The notes: generated by a model not told the origin, from the sequence alone. A DNA stretch of 64,000 nucleotides from Sceloporus undulatus (GCF_019175285.1 NC_056525.1:126601305-126665304); one strand, 5' to 3'; shown: positions 31,216 through 45,324, counted from the first letter of the stretch. Numbers and translations: made by a program.

Positions 31216-32399
31216 TTCCATAAAAAAATCCCTGAAGTCAGAACACTAAATATCTCAGAAAGATTGGTGTGATTTCAACAGGGGCCTCTTTGTGTGTGAG
31301 AACATATAGCCCAGATACAATCTTACTGCTGCAATTGAAGCAGAGGCTCAGTTTCCTAAGTACAGCAGAAATGAAGTCTCAGAGAGAAGAGCATGGGGAT
31401 GGGGGATCTCAGAATTAGGAAGTTACCTTTTTGGTCTGCAACTCCCCCAGCTAGCATCACAGTTGTCATATATGCTTGAGAACAGTGGCAGAGTCCAAAT
31501 CGATGTTTCCAAGTTCTGCCACAGGTGCACAATGTTACCGCTGTTTATAATGCAAACAGCTTAGCTATACTGCCCCATTTTCCCCTATGTTAACTCAGTG
31601 TAGTGATGCTTCTAACAGAAAGTATGGTGCAGAGATTGTCATGCAGAGAGAAAGGCAAAGTCCAAATGCAGCAAACAAAGAGTATATCACACACACACAA
31701 ACACACAAACGCTGAATGAGTTGACTTAAGTAGAAATATATTTTGAAATGGGACCACATCTTCTCAAACACTTTAGAGTCTGAAATGTCTGGCTATTTTG
31801 TGGTAACTGCTAGCTTGTTGTATAGAAAACACGTTACAGAAAATACCACTGAATCAACACCTTTGGTTTTGTAAATCCGTATCACACGAATCAAAGCGCA
31901 GCAGACTGACCAGGTCCTTGTTTATTCCAGCTGCTGGAGCAAACTAAGCCTTGCAATGTTCATTTTGCTCTGGGTTCCCACACAAGAAAATGCCATAACT
32001 GCACCTGAGCTGACAGACACATACAAGCACAGGAGGAAAAGGAAAAGCACTGTTTTGATGGGTTTCTGACTACAACTTCCAGCATCGCTCAGCCAGTAGG
32101 TTCACATTGTCTGAGGGATTCTGGGAGCTGCAGTCTACAAGCTCTGTTAGTTCCCCTCATCAAGAGTGTAAGATATGGTCTGGCTCTTAGTTCTCACAGA
32201 CTTTTCTAGCTCACTCACAGTGTAGCACATGTTATATGATGTTCTCAGCCAGTTATACCTGAGAATATTTCTGAAGCCTTAAACCAGTTCATGTGATTAT
32301 ACAGGTATTAAAATAAGCCACCAAAGGCCTGACATGCTGTTACATGATTATGCATTTTTGTGTTTGGGTTGGCAAACACAGCACTGCCAAGAAGCAGTT
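31216..32399 (-). other. TNN: Probable TNN 3' UTR and downstream flank
   Basis: The part next to 32399 is expected to be TNN 3' UTR. An eroded MITE arm is visible at 32065-32145 (tacaacttccagcatcgctc; gggattctgggagctgcagt). A CA-rich run lies at 31690-31712. Confidence 0.45.
31921..31926 (-). terminator. TNN: Possible TNN polyadenylation signal (AATAAA)
   Basis: On the - strand an AATAAA lies about 475 bases after the TNN stop codon. A second AATAAA occurs near 31063 but falls inside a repeat. Either could end the transcript, and the sequence alone does not decide. Confidence 0.3.
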
Positions 32400-32546
32400 T
32401 TAAATTCCAGCCTCCTTCCGCTTCTCCACAAGAGATCTCCTTTTTCTGCCAAAAATTGGGCCAAAGCTATGCGACCGTGGACGGATCTTCATTTCAGTAA
32501 AAGGAATGGAGTATAAATGCCCTTTCCATGGTTCCCAGTTCACTCC
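32400..32546 (-). CDS. TNN: TNN last coding exon: end of fibrinogen-like domain, basic tail and stop
   Basis: The coding part is 147 bases: 48 residues and TAA at 32402-32400. The acceptor is TTTCCAG before GGA-GTG-AAC, phase 0. It encodes [20 protein letters not shown], which closes the fibrinogen fold, then [19 protein letters not shown] and a lysine-rich end finishing EAGI. The intron before it is about 5.8 kb, the longest fully contained in the window. Confidence 0.94.
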   Translation of the reverse strand, partial: GVNWEPWKGHLYSIPFTEMKIRPRSHSFGPIFGRKRRSLVEKRKEAGI

Positions 32547-35069
32547 CTGGAAAGCAAAAATATATAGGACATGAGTGATGTTATACATTCAATTTCTTGA
32601 ATCTATAGAGAAATGTTCAAATGCTTGGTCATGTTGATACTAACAAATAATCTCATAACACCTAATTTGTGGATTAGGTTTATTGTCAAAACCTTTCCCC
32701 TATCAGTCTCTAAATAGCAACCATCTATAGTGCTTCAGAGTGATTGAAGTAGTTCATGTACATTATTTTCCTGTATTCCTTACAACAATCCTACTGATCA
32801 GCCAAGCATTATGAGCGTTTTATTGGAGGGGAGGACTCCCCAATTCAAGAGAGGTGGAGGATGGCTTGCCTAGAGTTGCAAAATAAGTTCTTTCTGAAGG
32901 GATACCACCCTTGGTCTTAAGTAACATATACCTACTGCAACCCCAGGTGGCCAGAGACTTCGATGTCAGGTGCACAAAGTTGTATATGTTGTGTACAGGG
33001 AGAAATTTTCTCTGTCACAAGACTAGTACCACAGACAGCCAATGAAACTCACTTGTGAGAGAGCACAGATAAAATGGCATACGTCTTCCCATAACACATA
33101 ACTGAACTATAGATTTCAGTACTGCATGATGCAGGGATACCTAGCGATTTGGACAGTGTTAAAAGACATGTTCAAGAAGGATAAGGCATTATAGAATGGA
33201 AATGTACCATGTTCCATTCATCCACAATGAAAGAGGTTCCAAATACAGTATATACTATCACCATAGCAAAGTTACCTTTGTTGCCAGTAATTAGTAGTCA
33301 TTATTCTAAGGTGCTACTGGATATATTTTGTGCAGTGGAAAATAAGGTTTTTGTGCAGTTGTTGATATTAGCTTTTAAAAGATTATTTCTAAAAACAAGT
33401 AAGAAAAAGCTAAATAAAACAAAAATTAAAAGACTGCTGTTATCTTTAATTCTTTATAACTTTAATTGCTGCTTATACAATGCAAACATCACGCAGCAGT
33501 ATTTTTCTGTTCTTTTTTTCCCAGAACAGCAACTTTTGTAAATGATTTCTTAAGCAAGGGTTTTGTATAATCATGTTGTTACCCGCCTCGATCCCCAAAA
33601 TGGAAGAGGCAGGATATAAATAAATTTTCATTCATTCATTCATTCATTCCGCACTCAAAGGTTTGCCAAAGCAAAGAGATATTAACTTGCTTACCAAAAT
33701 GTCTCAGAAATCTGATGAAGTAGACTGGATCTACAAAAGCTTATGCTACCAGCATCTTTCTCTCAAAGGTGCTACAAGATCCCTTTGTATACTTTGTACA
33801 GAATAACCTGATCACGGATTTTATCACACTAGCAAAATCCAATTCAAACATGGGATTTAAACTAGATTTTTTTAAAAAAATTAAAAACCCACAAATGTGG
33901 GAAGTTTATCACAAGACATTACTACGAACGTGAAATAATGTGAAAGTAAACCAAAGGTAAAACGGAGAAAAACGGCAGCTTTTGACTTTTGGAACTTCCC
34001 GAAAGTAAAAAGCTGCCATTTTTCTCCATTTAACCTTCGGTTTATTTTCGCGTTATTTCACATTTGCAGGAATGTCGTGTGATAAACTTCCCGCATTTGT
34101 GGGTTTTTAAAAAAAATTAAGTCTAGTTTAAATCCCGTTTCTCAACAGGATTCCACTAGTGTGATAAGGTTCCATGTCTTTGCTTTCTAGGAAAGGAGTT
34201 CCAGAAGTTGGAAGCAGAAAAAGCCTCTCAATGGCTGTGTTTCCACCAGATCTAACAGTGAGGGCAATGGGACAGAGAGGAAGTACTCCCCAGAAGATCT
34301 CAAAACACAGGCAGGCTCACAAAGGGAGATGTGGTCATTCAGATAATCTGGATCTAAACGATATAGGGCTCTAAGTCATAACCAATACTTTGAACAATGC
34401 CCAGAAACAGACTGGCAGCCAGTGGAGCTGTTGCAATAAGGGAGCTGTGTTGTAGACAGCCCTAGTTAACAATCTGTCTGTAGCTATTAGACCAGCTTAA
34501 AATGCCAAATGCTCTGCAAAGGCAGTCCCACATAGAGCACATTACAGTAATGCAAAAAGGATGTAACTAAGACACATGTCACTGTGTCCAAATGTCTCAA
34601 GAAATGGGCAGTGCTGGAGTTCAAGCCTTAAGACGACTCCTGGCTATCACAGAAACCTGAGCTTTCAGGGCTCAGTGTTTAGTTCAGGAGTACATCCAAG
34701 CATGACTATAGAACCATGGCAGCTTCCTTGAACTGAGCTAAAAAAGGAGTACCGTATATACTCAACTATGTCGACCTCATGTATAAGTCGAGGGCAAGGT
34801 TTGGGGCCAAAATTATTTATTTTGATATGACCCACGGATAAGTTGAGGGCAAAATCTAGGGGCATGTAACAAAGGATGGAAAGGATGATGCAAAGGAAAA
34901 CAATGCCAAAGAAATTACAAAATTCTAGCAGGCATAACTATTGGTGCTCAAAATAAAGGATGGATGGATGTCATGTCTTTTTAGATTGTAAGCCCGAGGG
35001 CAGGGAATCGTCTAACTAAAAGATTGTATGTACAGCGCTGTGTAAATTTACAGCGCTTCATAAATAAAG

Positions 35070-35125
<56 letters not shown>

Positions 35126-38100
35126 AAAAATAGAGGACCAGTGATTCCAGGACAGGTTACATTTTTGCCTTTCACCAGGGAATTGTTCCTTTATTAAAAT
35201 AAGTGTTGAACTACACTTCTTACAGTACCTATATTGGCTCATGGATAAGTCGACTCAGGTTTTTTGGGGCCAATTTTTTGGCTAAAATTTTTAGACTTAT
35301 ACATGAGTATATACAGTAACAGAGTTGGGGTTCATCCACATACTGATAGCACTGAACCCCAAAACTCTGGATGACCTTTCCTAATCCTTCCATGTGTATG
35401 TTTAAAAAATCATTAAGTACAAAACCAAATCCCAAGTTCAATCCACAGGTCAACAGCCATTATCATACAGCACCAACGTCTGGGTTCATCCCTTGAAAAA
35501 GGAAAGGAGCCACTGTAAAATTGTGCCTCCAAGTCCCATCCCTGCAAGGTAGCCCAAAAAGATACCATAGGCGGGTTATAGACCACCGCTGCTGTTTGCT
35601 CCGTAAGGGAGCCGCTGCAGCCAAACCGCGTGGCTCCGTTACGGAGCAAAAAAAGAAGCTCCAAAATGAAAGAGTCTGCCTCTGCGCTGTTTCATTGGAA
35701 TATCCGACCCCTCCATAAACACATTGGGATCCAGTCCAAAAGGGGGTACTTGTAAGGAGCCCCATGATTGATGAATTGAGCTAATTAATATTCCCCAAAT
35801 TTGAGCAATCATCCTTACAATCCTGACAAATGGTCATTCACACTCTGCTTTAAAACCTCCAAAGGAGGAGAGTCCACCAGTCTCTGAGGCAGCATGTTCT
35901 ACTGCCAAGCACTTCTTATCATAGGTATCCAATATGGTGAGATCCAGGGAGGGCTTTTTCAGCAATGGCCATAAAACTGCATCCTTCAGGCAAGATGAAA
36001 CTCTACCTTGTTTTAGCATATATTGACAACATCCGCTCCTTGCTCAGACAGTTCCCCTCTAGTATTTTTTTAATAAGCCAGGAAGGGTTTAATACACATG
36101 TGGCAGTCCTTGCCTCTCCCAAGAATCCTGTCCATCTCAGGCTGTATAAATTTAAATGTACCCAAGATTTTTGGACCATCAAAGGCCAAAGTTACACCCA
36201 CTGGATCTATATCAATTATAGCTTCCAAGTCATTACATATTTGTGACATGGGCTCCTTTTTTTGCATTTCTTCCATCCCCTCAATCAGCAACATTTCCCC
36301 AAAGACCCACCTAGGTCTGTTTTGATTTGTTATGCATTGGTTTATATTAATTTTCTTTGAAGTCTCTTCTTATTTATTTGACCACCTTTTAGTGATGTCT
36401 TGGTGTGTTGTCATCTCCTGTCATCTTGTTGGAACTATGTTTGTCATGACTGTTTGCCTTAAATTTCCTTATATGTCTTCTTATTTTCCTTTTTATGTAT
36501 TTTTATTATTTATTTTTGTACTATGTAGTATGTTCATGTTGAGTCTCCCTTATCAGAAATGCTTGGGACCAGAAGTGTTTTGGATTTCAAAGTTTCTTCT
36601 GATTTTGGACTACCTGCATATACATAATGAGATATCTTAGAGATGGGACCCAAGTCTAAACATTAAATTCACTTATGTTCCATATACACTTTATAAACAT
36701 ACTCCAAAGTTAATTTTAAACACAATATTTTTTAGTAATTTTGTATATGAAACAAATTTTGCATACATTGAATCATCAGAAACCAAAGGTGTCACCATCT
36801 CAGCCACCCCTGTGGACTATTTTGGATTTTGGAATATTTTGGATTTCAGAATTCTGGATAAGGGAGACTCAACCTATAGATGCATTTATTATTTCCTTTA
36901 ATTTCCCTTCTGTGTGCATTACTTTATTTTACTACTATCATTTTTTTTCATTTCTTATTCCTCCCCTCAACATTTCCTCAGTCACACGAAACTGAATTTC
37001 CCTCATTTCACTGTCCTCTTTGCATATAACATTCCCCTTTGAATGTTTCCTTCTGAGGCCGTATTTTAAAGAGTTATTTTTTTTCTAAGCATGGGTCCTA
37101 CCTTTGCTGCTATAGTAATCCACTTTTATCTGCAGTTTTGCTTTCTGCAGTTTCAGTTACCTGCAGTCAATCATGGTCTGAAAGTATCACTGGTATAGGG
37201 GTTTAGTATTACCCATAGTTACAGGCATCCATTGGGGGTCTTGGAACATATCCATAATGGATAAAGCAGGCAATAGTGTACGGAGAGCAAATACTCCAAC
37301 CCTCTCACACCACCTAAGGGGCAAAGCTGGTATCTGATGTGTTGCTCTGCCGTGCTCTTGCTACTGTCTGCCACCCAAGGGACTAAACTAGGGTTTTAGA
37401 TGCTGCTCCATAATGCTCTGAATCCCAGCTTCCTCCCTAGGCTGGGATTTCAGGTGCCACCTGGTGGAAAATCCTTACAACAACATCACAACCTGATGTC
37501 ATGACAATGAGAGGTGGAGAAGATGAAAACTCTTCCCACTGCTAGGGAAATTTGAACTATTCAAAGTTTGTACACAGCTAGATGCATTATGTCCACAGAA
37601 CCAAACGAACCTTATATCTAAGCAACTAAACAGCTGTCACTGCTTAACATGAAGTGAATTGTTTCTTATTTTTAACAAGTAAGGCATTCATCATATAGAG
37701 TTCTGCCCTCTGGTAAAGCACAAGAAACCAGAAGGCCAGTATCAAGGAGACACTTCTTCCCAATCTGCTGGGCTGTTGTTGTTGTTGCGAGCCTTCAAGT
37801 CATTTCTGACTTATGGAGACCATAAGGCAAACCTATCATGGGGGTTCGGGGGAGGTTGCCTTTGCCTTCCTCTAAAGTGGAGAGAGTGTGCCTTGCCCAA
37901 AGTCACCTAGTGGGTCTCTGTGGCAAAGTGAGGATTCAAACCTTAGTCTCCTCAAACCAATACACTACACAGGCTGACATCTGCTGAGCACCACATTTTA
38001 TTTTGCATCTTCTATGATGCATTGCATCACTACACAAAATAAGATTACCAGAGTAAAAACTGGAGAACGCTTATAAGGTTGCACAGAATGAAAATTTCAG

Positions 38101-41100
38101 CTGGTATAGCTTATCATACAACCAAGTAAGAAACTACTCCTGCAGAAATTCTCTCTTCTACACAACCATTAAAGTATCAGAGCCATCTTCAGTTTTCACT
38201 CTGGCAACCCTAATGCAAAGTAAACCATGGTGCTAGACAGAGTTTCCTTGGTAACTGCTGTCTGGTTTCTTGTGCACTTAAAAAGCAGGGTGCCCAGTGC
38301 AGACAAAAGGACTAATAATACAGACAAAAGGACTAATAATACTCACCTCACTGTGCTTGTCGTCTCCATATTTGCCATTGGGATTGGCCAGGTGGCAGTT
38401 CTTATACCACCAACCACCATGGTGTGTCATCGCACAGTTGCTGATTGCAATATCATTGTCCCTGTCCCAGGTTGTGAATTTATATCCATGATGGTACGTC
38501 ATAGCGTCTCCTTAATTGGGAGGAGAAAAGAAACATTAGAACCATGTTTACTTCTTGAACACATTTGGTGGAGCAATAGTTAAATGCCTGTACTGTAGCT
38601 ACTCACTCAGAAACTACAAGGTTGCGAGTTCAATACCACCCAAGGGCTCAAGCTCAACTCAGGCTTGCATCCTTCCGAGGTCACTAAAATGAATACCCAG
38701 CTTGTTGGGGGAAATTAGCTTACACATTGTAAACCGCTTAGGGAGTGATTAAGTGCACTGATAACCAGTATAGAAATGTAGTTGCTATTGCTATTGCTTG
38801 CTATTCCTGACATAAGAACTGAGAAGATATACCCATAAGAGATGTCAGAAATATAACAGAGCACATTTCACAGTCCCGTATATTCTACTCTAGCCATCTG
38901 AAAGCAAAATAGATTCAAAGGATAGCACAAATTATATTTCATATGAGCTATTCTTATCAAAATGAACAACTGTCTTGATGAAAGGGGGAAGTGTTGGTTG
39001 AAATCCTCTGGGCTGCAAATACTCTTATGGGCCTTTTACCAGGAAGTCTACAGTATCTCCTTGTGTGCAACACGTTTGTGCAAGGCTCCACAATGGCAGC
39101 CAGAGAGCCCCCAGGCACACCCATGCAGCTAACCAATGGCCAGATGGGGGTGGCAGAGCTGTACCCAGGCATTGTCTAGCTGCCAGTGTACCACTGGGTA
39201 AGAGGAGCAGACATTGCCCTCCCAGACATTTGCTGATGGTTCAAAGGGCAAAGGACATGCCATGCCAGCCACAGACTGGCTATGCGGCGTGCACCTAGGT
39301 GCTCTCCTGCTGCTGTTCCAGAGTCAGGGAAGGAGAAGGACCTCTCGCCCTCCAGCATAATACAGCCTCTAATAGGATCCCCACTGTGGATACCTGATGG
39401 CAAACTTTATTCCTTGCCAGTAATCATGAGTGATTATAGAAAAACACTGGAATGAAAGACAGAGTTAAATAAAACAATAAATTACAATACAAGATAGAGT
39501 TAATTAAAACAAGTATTCCAGAAAGTATTTGCTCCCACAGAATTTAGTAACATCAGTTTTTTTCCCCTTGGGAATAGTTAGTTATAGTTAGTAAATAGCG
39601 GGCTCTCCATATCTACAGATTCTCTATCCATGGATTGAACCATCCATGACTTAAAAATGCTCCAAAAAGATAGAAATTCCAAAAAGAAAACCTTGATATT
39701 TCTATTTTATATAAAAGACACCATTTTACTACAGTGGGCCCTTCCCTTGTGCAGGGGGATCCATTCCAGATTTTGCATATGCTTGAGCCCGCGCGCCATT
39801 CCCCTTTCCTCTTCCAGCGTGACTTTCAGCATATGCTGAAAGCTGCATTAGTCACACCCGCATATAACACAGGTGCATTGTATGTCATTTTATTTCATGG
39901 GACTTGAGCATCCATGGATTTTGTTACCCATGGGGGGTCCTGGAACCAAACCACAGCAGATAACAAGGGCCCACTTTAAAAATGTTTTAGTAGCACGCAG
40001 CACTGAGTTCTCTAGTGCTGGAAACTGTGTAACTCTGTTCTCGCAGAAAAGTGATTTGTAGAAATTGGCAAACTGCAATACAGGACTAGCAAAGATGTCT
40101 GGGGCTTTGTCATAACCATCTATTCAGTGACGTCACTATCTTTGGTGACACCTGGTGCGGAGGACTGCCCCTCCGCCTTCTGCTAATTTGTTCATCTATA
40201 TCCCCTCCCCCAGCCTCCCTCCCCCTCCCCACGGTTGGCCAGTTCCCTCTCTCCAGCCACTTCCCCTCCCCAGCCACTGATCAGGGTGGCCAGGCAGGTG
40301 AGGGAGCATGGGGAACAGAAGGGACATGTGTCACCCCTCCTTCTCTTCTATTGCTGAAGCTTGCTTTCCAAGGAGAAAGCCCCATAATGGAGCAGCCAAG
40401 AAAGGCACGCACTTGCCCATCCTGCACTGAAGGGGTAGGAGGGCCCAACCAGGTGTCCCCCCTCCTCTGGGGTGTCACTTGGTAAGGTACGCACTCCCCC
40501 CCCCATGAAGCCACTGTATCTCTTACCTATTGAATAATTATTTTGGTTGGATAGGTAAATAAATATTAATTACTCTTTAAATAGCGGGGCCATACTCTAA
40601 TTTTGTGTAATTGTCCATTCTATGCTCTTTTTATTCTGTTACACAGATGGTTAGCAGTATATGAGACTTCTTCTACATTGTCATTGGTCTAGGTCCCACA
40701 CATGCTTGCAGCTCTGCACACTAAGATCCACATTCTCCAACTGTCCAGCAGCTGTGGAAGCTCAAGAGGAGTCACTCTAGTTGTTGCTCACTAGTGGGCA
40801 GGCAGGGTGGAGGGGGTGATTCAGCTCACAGGAGATTATCACACAGGAAAAAGGACTTCCTTTCCCCATCCTTATCTCACAATCACACAAAGATTATCAA
40901 ATGACATTACGTTTATCTGGTCATTATCAGATCAGTGAAGTATAATTGTCCGCAGTCATGCAAAAGGCTATCATGCAACGATGCGCTTATCCCAACATTA
41001 TCCCATCAGTGAAGTAGAATTGTCCCGTCATTTTTTATTATTATTAATGGAAATTTCCATTATTGAAAAATGACAGGTCAATATAATTTCATTTATGGAA

Positions 41101-41823
41101 TAATGACCGGTTAAGCATGACGTTTGTGATAATCTTTCACGTAATCACATGATAAGAATAAGAGCGATCCGCTTTGCTCCCATCCTTTGTCCTCCTGTCT
41201 GATAATCATAGAGAAGTAGCTGATCATAAGTTGGTTGAGGACAGAAGAAATGACAGTGCAATCTCAGAAAAATATCCAGTACTGATTATCCAGGGTTAAG
41301 TGATTCTTTTTGCAGACCCCCTGCCTTGCCCAAACTCAGTCAGGTGCATTCAGGCTGCATGTGAACAACGGAGGTTCAACCCAGATTCATCCTGGGTAAT
41401 TTTCACAATCTGAATAACCCCCTAGTAACTAATATACATTAATATAATAAATTAATCAAATGAACTTAAGGAGCAGAGATGGGGAGGAATAAAGGGATAT
41501 CAGTTGTTTTCATTAGGAATATGCTGATAAATTCTTTGGACCCAGGTCCTATTTAATGAATCAGTCCCACAAAATGCGAATAAAAGGGACCCTAGCTGAT
41601 TCCCATGTAACACAGAATACGTCTAGCAAAAGTAAAAAGCTTTTCTTACCAGCTGTGCCTCTGTACTTTCCCACAGAGAGCCTATATCGCTCTCTGCTCG
41701 TGCCCACTTGGAATAGGTCATAAACAGCATAGGCAGATTCATTGTGTGTTCGCAAATCCACCCTCATCTCATAAGGGGCAGAAGTGGTGAGTTCATGCAG
41801 CTTTTCAAGACCTAAAAGACACA

Positions 41824-41856
<33 letters not shown>

Positions 41857-44800
41857 CAGCAGCAGCATTTATTTGTATCCCATTAGTCCCAAAATTGGGA
41901 CTCAAAGCAGCTCAAAATTTAAAATACAATTAATTAGTGTATCAGTTAAATAATCCCTACTGCAGACTTGCAAACAGTCTCCTGGCTGATGATCTCTCTA
42001 GAATGAGCACAAATGAACAAGTTGTTGGACTGTACCTCCCATCAGTGCTTGCCAGCATAGCCAATGGTGAGATATGATGGGATCTGTAATCCAAATATAT
42101 GGAAGGCTATTGCTGTCCTCTCCTGGTTTTGATACCATTGAACACATAGAACATTTCAGTTTAAATCAGTCAAGCTTTGCCCCAAGCCTCTGATTCAGTG
42201 GCACAGCTACTGGCTGCAGACTAGGTCCCCAAAGCCTAGAAGCTGTCTCAGAGAAACTACCATTGCATCTTTTGTACAACTTACAAAACCAACTTGGGCT
42301 TTGGCTAGAACTTACAAAACCAACGTTTTCATTTCTCCAGAGGGCTCTGGGGTCCTCCCTCCCCGCAAATGAACCCAGAGTCACTCTGAGGAAGACATCA
42401 GGCAAGACAGCAGCTTTGCATTGCAACATAACAAAATTCTTCTTTAAATTCTAAGCAAAGAAAGAAAAAGAAGGTGCTATCCATTCTATTCCTGCTTAAT
42501 AAAGTGGGAGAGGGCGAGCAAAGGCAGAGAGAGGGAGGAAGAATTAATACCATGGGTTTAAGAAGAAGCAATATAAGGAAGAAGGGAGAGAGCCTGCAAT
42601 GGTAAAAACATGGAGATAGAGCAAAAGAGAATGTGCTTGGGAGCAGAAAATTCGAAAGAAGAAGTGGACCCTGGGAAAGTGGATTTCTCAAGAGCCTCTT
42701 TTCATCCTGCCAAGAGTAAGTACATCAAAGGTTGGGGATGTGTGGTAGATTGAGAGAGACCTCTCCTTCACAGAATCATAGAGTTGGAAGAGCCCACAAG
42801 GGCCATCCAGTCCATCCCCCTGCCATGCAACAACTCTCAATCAAAGCATCCCCGACAGATGGCCATCCAGCCGCTGTCCTTCCCCCTGTCACTAGGACAC
42901 TGTTGCATTTCCAACACTGCTGACAAGAGAAGCAGGGGAAAATCTTGTTCCTTTCAAACTGCTGTTGATGCTAGTGCCAAGTGAGCTGTTCATTGGAATT
43001 TGATGGGGAAACTGAGGCTGGAAGTCAGAGAGCTTGTAGTGAGAAGGAAGCTTCATGGGAAATGGAATAAGTTTGGGTTTGTTTAAAAATATTAAGACTG
43101 GGGTGGGAAAAACATCACCCAACTAGTGCTAGCCAGAAATGCATGTATTTGTCGTCCCTTTTTCAAAGTCTGCTCACTCTTCCCAAATTATACACAAAAT
43201 ACAGATACAGTACCAAGCCAAAACTCCCCACTAGGGTCTCCAAAGCCTTCAACGTAATTCCTCCAGCGCTTATAGAAATCCAGTTGTCCCGAGTTCCTCC
43301 TCTGAAACACCTGCAGAAGCAAGCAGAAGCCAAGTGGTTTATCTGATTTCCTGAACAATGACTTCTAAGTATTGAGTGAGATAACAGATTAAAAGTGAAG
43401 ATATGGTGCTGAACAATCAACAGAGTAGGACCCCATAGACTAAAAAGCACAATTACTATAATTTTCAAGAACTATCCCCATCTGGATTTCCTTTTACATT
43501 TTGGAACTCTAAATGTGTTGCGGAGCATTAACTTCTCTTCCTGTTCTGATTTCTTCATCTGATTCACTTGTCAAATTTACTGCAGTTTTGGACTCACCTC
43601 TCTCCCGCTCCACCCAATTTACAGATTATTGGCCTCTGGCCTCCATGGTCTCTGTGGGCAATGATATATCTGTGGACTTCTATATTGGGCACCATAAAGC
43701 TGGATGTCCCTTCCTTTTTCAAATAATAATAATAGTAATAATAATGTGCAAATAGGTGCAAAGCAAAGCAAAGCAAAATATGGGACCTTAGAGGCATTTT
43801 TTCTTCTGCTGCCCCTAGATTGTAGAATTACCAGCCAGAAGAGATTTGACAGCTAATTACTCTATCCAGATTACAACAGTAATGAAGGCCAGGAACTTCA
43901 TGGAAGCTTATCCAGATGATTTTTAAATTATGAATTTTAAATTACGAATTTTACATGTGGATTGTTTTAGAATGTGTAGGTCTTACTTATCCTTTTGAAC
44001 TGTTGCATGTTTTAGTTAATGCGTTTTAACTGATGTTGTGCATTGATCTCATAGAATCATAGAGTTGAAAGAGACCACAAGGGCCATCCAGTCCAACCCC
44101 CTGCCATGCGGGAAATCTGAATCAAAGCATACCCAACAGATGGCCATCCAGCCTCTGTTTACAGACCTCTAAGGAAGGAGACTCCACCACTCTCTGAGGG
44201 ACTGTGTTCCTCTGTCAAACAGCTCTTACTGTCAGGAAGTTCCTCCTAATGTTGAGGTGGAATCTCTTTTCCTGTAGTTTGAATCCATTGTTCTGGGTCC
44301 TGTTCTCTGGAGCAGCAGAAAGCAAGCTTGCTCCTTCCTCAATATGACACCCCTTCAACTACTTAAACAGGGCTATCATATCACCCCTTAACCTTCTTTT
44401 CTCCAGGCTAAACATCCCCAGCTCCCTAAATAGTTCTTCATAGGACATGGTTTCTCAACCTTTCACCGTTTTCATCATCCTCCTCTGGACATGCTCCAGC
44501 TTTTTGAACTGTGGTGCCCAGAACTGGACACAATATTCCACGTGAGGTCCAACCAAAGCAGAATAGAGTAGTACTATTACTTCCCTCAATCTAGACACTA
44601 TAGTTCTATTGATGCAGCCTAGAATTGCATTGGCTTTTTCATGTGCTGCATTACACTGTTAACTCATGCTCAACTTGTGGTCTACTAGGAATCCTAGATC
44701 CCTTTCGTGTGTACTTTTGTCAAGCCAAGTGTCCTCCATCCTATATCTATGCATTTCATTTTTTCTCCCTAAGTATAGTGCCTTGCATTTCTCCATGTTG

Positions 44801-45268
44801 AAATTCATTTTGTTAGTTCTGGCCCAGCTTTCTAATCTATTAAGATCATTTTGAACTTTGATCCTGTCCTCTGGAGAATTAGCTACTTCTAATTTGGTGT
44901 CATCTGCAAATATGATAACCAAGCCCTTTATGCCTTCATCCAAGCCGTTGATAAAGATGTTGAATAGCACTGAGCCTAGGACATAACCCTGTGGCAGCCC
45001 ACTGGTCTCTTCTCTCCAGGAAGAAGAACCATTGCTGAGTAACCTTTGGGTTCGACTGGTCAACCAATTAAAAATCCACCTAACAGTTCCATTGTCTAGC
45101 CCACATTTTATTACCGTGTTTGCCAGAATATCATGGAGGACTTTGTCAAAGGCCTTACTGAAATCAAGATAGCATAATATGTAGCATAATAATGTATTAT
45201 TATTATTATTATTAATAATAATAATAATATCCCACCCCGATTGCTTTTTGTAGAGAGGCGGGATATAA

Positions 45269-45324
<56 letters not shown>

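Larger units (their letters stand above)
34171..36295 (-). mobile_element. Old L2-like LINE, broken up by later insertions
   Basis: Three blocks align in order with the young copy at 10.0-12.4 kb. Block 34171-34720 matches around 10280-10480 (cataaccaatactttgaaca; cagccagtggagctgttgc). Block 35325-35572 matches 10860-11105. Block 35926-36140 matches 11355-11575 (gggagggctttttcagcaat). Between them sit a mariner-like element (34750-35319), a GC-rich TIR fragment (from 35573) and a CR1 piece. Divergence is high, so it is ancient. Confidence 0.72.
38801..40833 (-). other. TNN: TNN intron with nested Tigger-like MITEs and unassigned GC-rich parts
   Basis: Besides 39596-39978, the segments 39060-39350 and 40140-40510 are GC-rich with no recognised ends. 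They may be further transposon pieces. Confidence 0.35.
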
